The notes beneath the pieces are model-generated. The model was not told the DNA's origin. It was given only the letters and a program-made list of their open reading frames with translations, and did not search any database. Below, in pieces: positions 59,338 to 64,000 of a stretch of 64,000 nucleotides of DNA. The position numbers were made by a program, and so were the translations under genes. Origin of the DNA: an uncultured Pirellulaceae bacterium. GTDB taxonomy: Bacteria > Planctomycetota > Planctomycetia > Pirellulales > Pirellulaceae. The stretch covers positions 1 through 64,000 of the forward strand of contig CALHPU010000064.1 in NCBI GenBank assembly GCA_938036435.1, written 5' to 3'. The number at the start of each line of letters is the position of its first letter. The first letter of the stretch is position 1.

Positions 59338-60510
59338 CTAGACGTCGACTTCGTTGACACTGCGGTGCAAAGGTTCAAGCGTCTTTGTGTTTCGCTCGAT
59401 AGCCAACACCGTCGTGTGACGTTGAGTTCCGTCGAAGCTCGACGCGATAATAGGAAGCACTTGGCGTTTGTCAGGCAAATCCATTCGCAAGACGAAAGAA
59501 CCGTCGTCATTGACTGGAATTGGCGAGCCTTTAATTGTCAAACTGGCGTTGGAGTCGGTCGTCCCATGAATTACCAGATGGGCATCGACTTGGAAATTTA
59601 GTTCGGCCCCAAAACGACTTAGAGACGGGATGTTTTGAATTGCTACGCTGTGCAGAGGTTGGTGCGATTTTTCCTCGAACACGGCCTTAAGATCCGCGGA
59701 GACCTTGGTTGCGTCGTAGCCACCGCTTTGCGCGTAGTATTTTTCGGCGTTGTTAGTAATGTCTGACCAAGACTCATCTCCCTCGGAGTTAGTTGGCATG
59801 GTCAACACTTCGTTGCTTTTGGTAATCAGATAAAACCTGTCAACTTCATCGCCTTCGGACGGTAGAACATACCCGATCGCCAGTCGATAGGATTTATTTG
59901 GTTCTGGTACGTTGATATACCAGTTACTGGCACCACCCTGAATTGGAATTTCTTGAGCCACTTCTTCAAACGAGTTCGTGTTCCCGCGGCTAGAGATTTC
60001 CAGCAACCGCAAAACGGGGATAGCCTTGTGCCAGTAGATTCCCATCGCGATCTTGATTCGGGAAACGGTTGCGGCAGTAATTTCCCAATATCCTTGCAAC
60101 CAAAATGAATCACGCACGATCAGCACAATTCGATCACGCTTGGGTGGTTCTTGGCCCGCATTGTTGATCTCGGAGAATGCGATGTTTCGCAGCTTTTCTT
60201 GCTGCTCGCGCTGCTTTCGCAGTTTTTTGGCGATGGCCGACTCCATTTCGACTTGGCTATCGGCTCTTACGCGTGTTCTCTTGGGGCGCGTTTCGGCAGA
60301 AATGAGAGGCGTTGAGAGGGACTTGCTGGTTGATTGCGCCTTCGCCGTAGCAAGTTTCTTCTTTTGTTTTTCCTTGTCCTTTGCAAGTTTGAACAGAGCT
60401 TTGACAAGCTGGGGTTTTCGCATCGAGTGCCAACCTTGGACACCTTTTTTTCTGGCCATCTGAGCTAGATCGCGTGATGTTCTCTCTTGAAGAGCTGCTT
60501 CAGTAATCAA
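59338..60510 (-). CDS. DUF4912 protein with SAP/Rho-N-like head
   Basis: 390 aa; start TTG 60510 with GGGGAG 7 nt upstream. The first 50 residues (RTSRDLAQMARKKGVQGWHSMRKPQLVKAL) are a SAP/Rho N-terminal-like helix-extended-loop module that often binds nucleic acid. A Lys-rich linker follows. Residues about 120-390 fit DUF4912: IVLIVRDSFWLQGYWEIT, LRLLEISS, GGASNWYINVPEPNKSYRLAIGYVLPSEGD, and SFVLRMDLPDKRQVLPIIASSFDGTQRHTTVLAIERNT. The fold is thought to bind carbohydrate or protein; the role is unknown. Confidence 0.85.
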   Translation of the reverse strand: MITEAALQERTSRDLAQMARKKGVQGWHSMRKPQLVKALFKLAKDKEKQKKKLATAKAQSTSKSLSTPLISAETRPKRTRVRADSQVEMESAIAKKLRKQREQQEKLRNIAFSEINNAGQEPPKRDRIVLIVRDSFWLQGYWEITAATVSRIKIAMGIYWHKAIPVLRLLEISSRGNTNSFEEVAQEIPIQGGASNWYINVPEPNKSYRLAIGYVLPSEGDEVDRFYLITKSNEVLTMPTNSEGDESWSDITNNAEKYYAQSGGYDATKVSADLKAVFEEKSHQPLHSVAIQNIPSLSRFGAELNFQVDAHLVIHGTTDSNASLTIKGSPIPVNDDGSFVLRMDLPDKRQVLPIIASSFDGTQRHTTVLAIERNTKTLEPLHRSVNEVDV

Positions 60511-61029
60511 GTTTGTCTCCCCGCGCTAGAATGCGCTTCATTGTCTCAATTTGGCACTTACCCATCCTCGCAAAGGCCAAAAATGGTTACCGAAGTCAAT
60601 AAGCTCCTGCGACTTCGCTGTCTTGATCCATATCGCTGCTTCTAGAGGCTTAAGCGCGTGATACGATCGGAAAAGGCGACGATTCCATTAAATTTGAGTG
60701 GGAACAAGCTGTTTTGCGCGTCTTAAGGCAACGCAGTTCTTTGATAAGGGTGGGTTCATCCGCCGTTCTCACAAGCGTCGAGTCTAACCGAAAGATCGTT
60801 TCAATGCAAATTTTCCGAACCCAAACTGCGCGTCGAGAACCCCGTAACTGCACCAGATGCGGGAGTTAGGTTTTTTTATTTTGTTCAGTGGACGTTTGGG
60901 CAAGGAGTCAATTCTCAGGCCACTGTCACTAAACCAAAACTAGAAGAGCTCCACCTGCTTGGTGGGCGCCGCGCGAAGTAGAGGCGGCTAATCGTGGGGG
61001 AGATAACTCAAGCCCGCGACTCTACGGTT
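60511..61029. other. 520-bp region downstream of atpC
   Basis: Between the DUF4912 gene and atpC, both on the minus strand. CCACCTGCTTGGTGG near 60952 is a small hairpin but lacks a T run. I see no convincing gene, and the 67-codon minus ORF at 60650-60853 has no support. Confidence 0.4.
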
Positions 61030-61428
61030 CTAGGATTTCTCGGCAAAACGCTTCTGGGCGCGTGCGATGGCGACAGCTTTTTGCTTCACCTCGTTAAGCG
61101 CCGGCTGGTCAGAGGGCAGCGCTAATGCTTCTTTGAGAGATTCTTCGGCAGCAGTAAGTGTGATGTCCGCAGCAGGAACCGATTGGCCCGGAAGGACTGA
61201 CAGAACACCATTTTCAATCTGCGCGAATCCGCCGTCGACAAAGTACCGGTCCTCTTTGCCGTCATTGCGGATTCTCAATTCCCCAGCGCCAAGTCGACCG
61301 ATCATTGGAGCGGCCCCCGGAAGGAAACCCGCTTCGCCGTCAGCCAACGGCAGCACCACGAACTCGGCCTCTTGGTCGAGCATCGTTTTTTCAGGAGTGA
61401 CGATTACGATTTGTAATTTACCGGCCAT
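61030..61428 (-). CDS. atpC: F-type ATP synthase epsilon subunit
   Basis: 132 aa from ATG 61428. Beta-sandwich part: KLQIVIVTPEKTMLDQEAEFVVLPLADGEAGFLPGAAPMIGRLGAGEL, then FVDGGFAQIENGVLSVL; helical tail AEESLKEALALPSDQP...AIARAQKRFAEKS. It is in the central stalk and regulates ATP hydrolysis. Last gene of the atpA-G-D-C run, 75 nt after atpD. Confidence 0.95.
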   Translation of the reverse strand: MAGKLQIVIVTPEKTMLDQEAEFVVLPLADGEAGFLPGAAPMIGRLGAGELRIRNDGKEDRYFVDGGFAQIENGVLSVLPGQSVPAADITLTAAEESLKEALALPSDQPALNEVKQKAVAIARAQKRFAEKS

Positions 61429-61503
61429 CAAAAACTCGGGTGTGAGAAACTAATATTTCAAATTTGCTAAATACAATTGCGGACGCAAAGGGCTGCAATC
61501 CGG

Positions 61504-62985
<1,482 letters not shown>

Positions 62986-63014
62986 TCAGGTCAAGTCAAC
63001 AAGTCGTCGCTGTG

Positions 63015-63905
63015 TTAGCCGTTAAGCGCTTCCACGCCACCGATGACTTCCATAATTTCGCCAGTAATTTGCGACTGGCGGGCGCGATTGTAATTTCGTG
63101 ATAGGGTGCGAATCATGTCGTTGGCGTTTTCGGTCGCACTCTTCATCGCCACCATGCGAGCAATCTGCTCACTGACAGCCGCGTCCAAAAAACACTTGAA
63201 CAGTTTTACTTTAAAACTGGTCGGCACAACTTCTTCGAGAATGCTTTCAGCCGATGGGCGGAATTCGTAAATCGATTCACCCTGTTTGGCTTTTTCATCG
63301 ACCGGCGTGTCGGCACCTTCGAGCTTGCCCAGCGGCAATAGCGTTTCGGTGACAACCTGTTGCTTCGCAACGGTGATAAACTTGGTGTACGTCACTTCTA
63401 AACGATCCAATCGACCGGCGGCATACTCTTGCAAGTATCGTTCGGCGATTTTTTGAACTTCGTCGTATTCAGGTTGGTCGTCGAACTGCGTGAACGTTTC
63501 GTCTGTTTCGATCTGACGGAACTTAAATCCAGAGATGCCACGCTTTCCACTGACTTCTAAACGCACATTAGCGATGTCCCGGGAGAGCTCTTCACGTGTC
63601 TTTACACCTAACCGAAGTGCGTTTCCGTTATAGCCACCACAGAGTCCGCGATTTCCAGTCAGTACCAGCAGGGTTGCAGATTCTGTTTTGTCGTGGGCCT
63701 CTAGCAGCGGGTGCGTAACCTCCAAGCCAGCGCGAGCCAAATCGGAAACAACACCGGTGATGCGTTTGGTGTAGTCGCTGGCGGCTGTCGCGCGATCCAT
63801 GGCTTTCTTGAACCGGGCAGTCGCGATCAACTCCATCGTGCGCGTAATCTTTTTGATGTTGCGAATCGACTTACGACGTTTATCAAGGGCTCTGGCATTT
63901 GCCAT
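63015..63905 (-). CDS. atpG: F-type ATP synthase gamma subunit
   Basis: 296 aa. N-terminal MANARALDKRRKSIRNIKKITRTMELIATARFKKAMDR and C-terminal ENANDMIRTLSRNYNRARQSQITGEIMEVIGGVEAL form the rotating coiled coil; LLVLTGNRGLCGGYNGNALRL is the usual core motif. Connects F1 catalysis to rotation. 68 nt before atpD; downstream of atpA. Confidence 0.97.
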   Translation of the reverse strand: MANARALDKRRKSIRNIKKITRTMELIATARFKKAMDRATAASDYTKRITGVVSDLARAGLEVTHPLLEAHDKTESATLLVLTGNRGLCGGYNGNALRLGVKTREELSRDIANVRLEVSGKRGISGFKFRQIETDETFTQFDDQPEYDEVQKIAERYLQEYAAGRLDRLEVTYTKFITVAKQQVVTETLLPLGKLEGADTPVDEKAKQGESIYEFRPSAESILEEVVPTSFKVKLFKCFLDAAVSEQIARMVAMKSATENANDMIRTLSRNYNRARQSQITGEIMEVIGGVEALNG

Positions 63906-63988
63906 GAGTTAACTCGGTAATCTTGTGAACGGATGGGCAAAGGATTGCAGTGCTGACAAAATGCAGACTACAAACGTACGAAATAGGT

Positions 63989-64000
63989 CTACTTGAAGGA
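63989..64000 (-). CDS. atpA: Probable 3' end of atpA (partial)
   Basis: The last bases of the window read, on the minus strand, TCC TTC AAG TAG (S-F-K-stop), 83 nt before atpG. This position and the operon order suggest it is the end of the ATP synthase alpha gene. Only three codons are visible, so it rests on context. Confidence 0.4.
   Translation of the reverse strand, partial: SFK

Overview
The window looks like a chromosomal segment of a planctomycete, most likely of the Pirellulaceae (Rhodopirellula/Blastopirellula type). This rests on family content and not on a database search. The pointers are several multihaem c-type cytochromes, a TIGR03009-like protein, a DUF1080 protein, an N-terminal 'LENLEDRMMLS' motif on a secreted protein, many sugar-phosphate isomerase/epimerase-type genes, long acidic or low-complexity tails, and many short palindromic repeats between genes. 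Base composition is moderate and genes lie on both strands in short runs.

Layout. 1-8 kb: tmRNA (minus), a Cys-rich secreted protein, a YraN-type nuclease-fold protein, a rhomboid protease, a GAF/HlyD fusion and an alpha/beta hydrolase. 8-10 kb: two thiol-rich secreted proteins, one of them an HMA-type metal-binding lipoprotein interrupted by an in-frame UGA exactly at the first metal-binding Cys position. 10-13.5 kb: ribosomal operon rpmJ-rpsM-rpsK-rpoA-rplQ (minus). 14-19 kb: a pentahaem cytochrome followed by a beta-barrel outer-membrane protein, then rsmE. 19.6-28.7 kb: a TPR-like protein, a cyclophilin lipoprotein, a triple-CBM60-like secreted protein, an AlkA-type glycosylase, a PaaK-like ligase, a DUF971 protein and an FHA-GAF-nucleotide cyclase. 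28.9-36.4 kb: a tight plus-strand operon for electron transfer, consisting of a membrane-anchored FAD/NAD/2Fe-2S reductase, a tetrahaem cytochrome, a fusion of cyclic-nucleotide-binding domains with a four-cluster ferredoxin, a b-type membrane protein and a membrane-anchored decahaem cytochrome. 36.4-61 kb: mixed metabolic and housekeeping genes, including epmB/efp, a beta-CASP nuclease, a DUF502 protein, an M50 protease, hsp20 and a Gly-rich secreted protein. 61-64 kb: atpA(end)-atpG-atpD-atpC (minus).

How genes may work together. The most notable unit is the divergent pair formed by the FHA-GAF-cyclase (26785-28701) and the electron-transfer operon (28918-36399). The operon contains a protein that looks able to bind cyclic nucleotides and carries Fe-S clusters. 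This suggests, by inference only, an electron-transfer chain controlled by a second messenger made next door. A separate cytochrome/porin pair at 14-19 kb could be the outer-membrane part of an electron conduit. EpmB is divergent from EF-P, its expected substrate. Two genes, hsp20 and the Gly-rich protein, have good -24/-12 (sigma-54) promoter sequences.

Intergenic DNA holds several structured repeats. There are two nearly identical 131-bp MITE-like elements with CTAG-ended inverted repeats, a second REP-like family at 37.5 and 54.0 kb, several perfect stem-loops, and short tandem repeats. I also found a 29-codon membrane-protein ORF with its own ribosome binding site and terminator at 54.2 kb that is absent from the ORF track.
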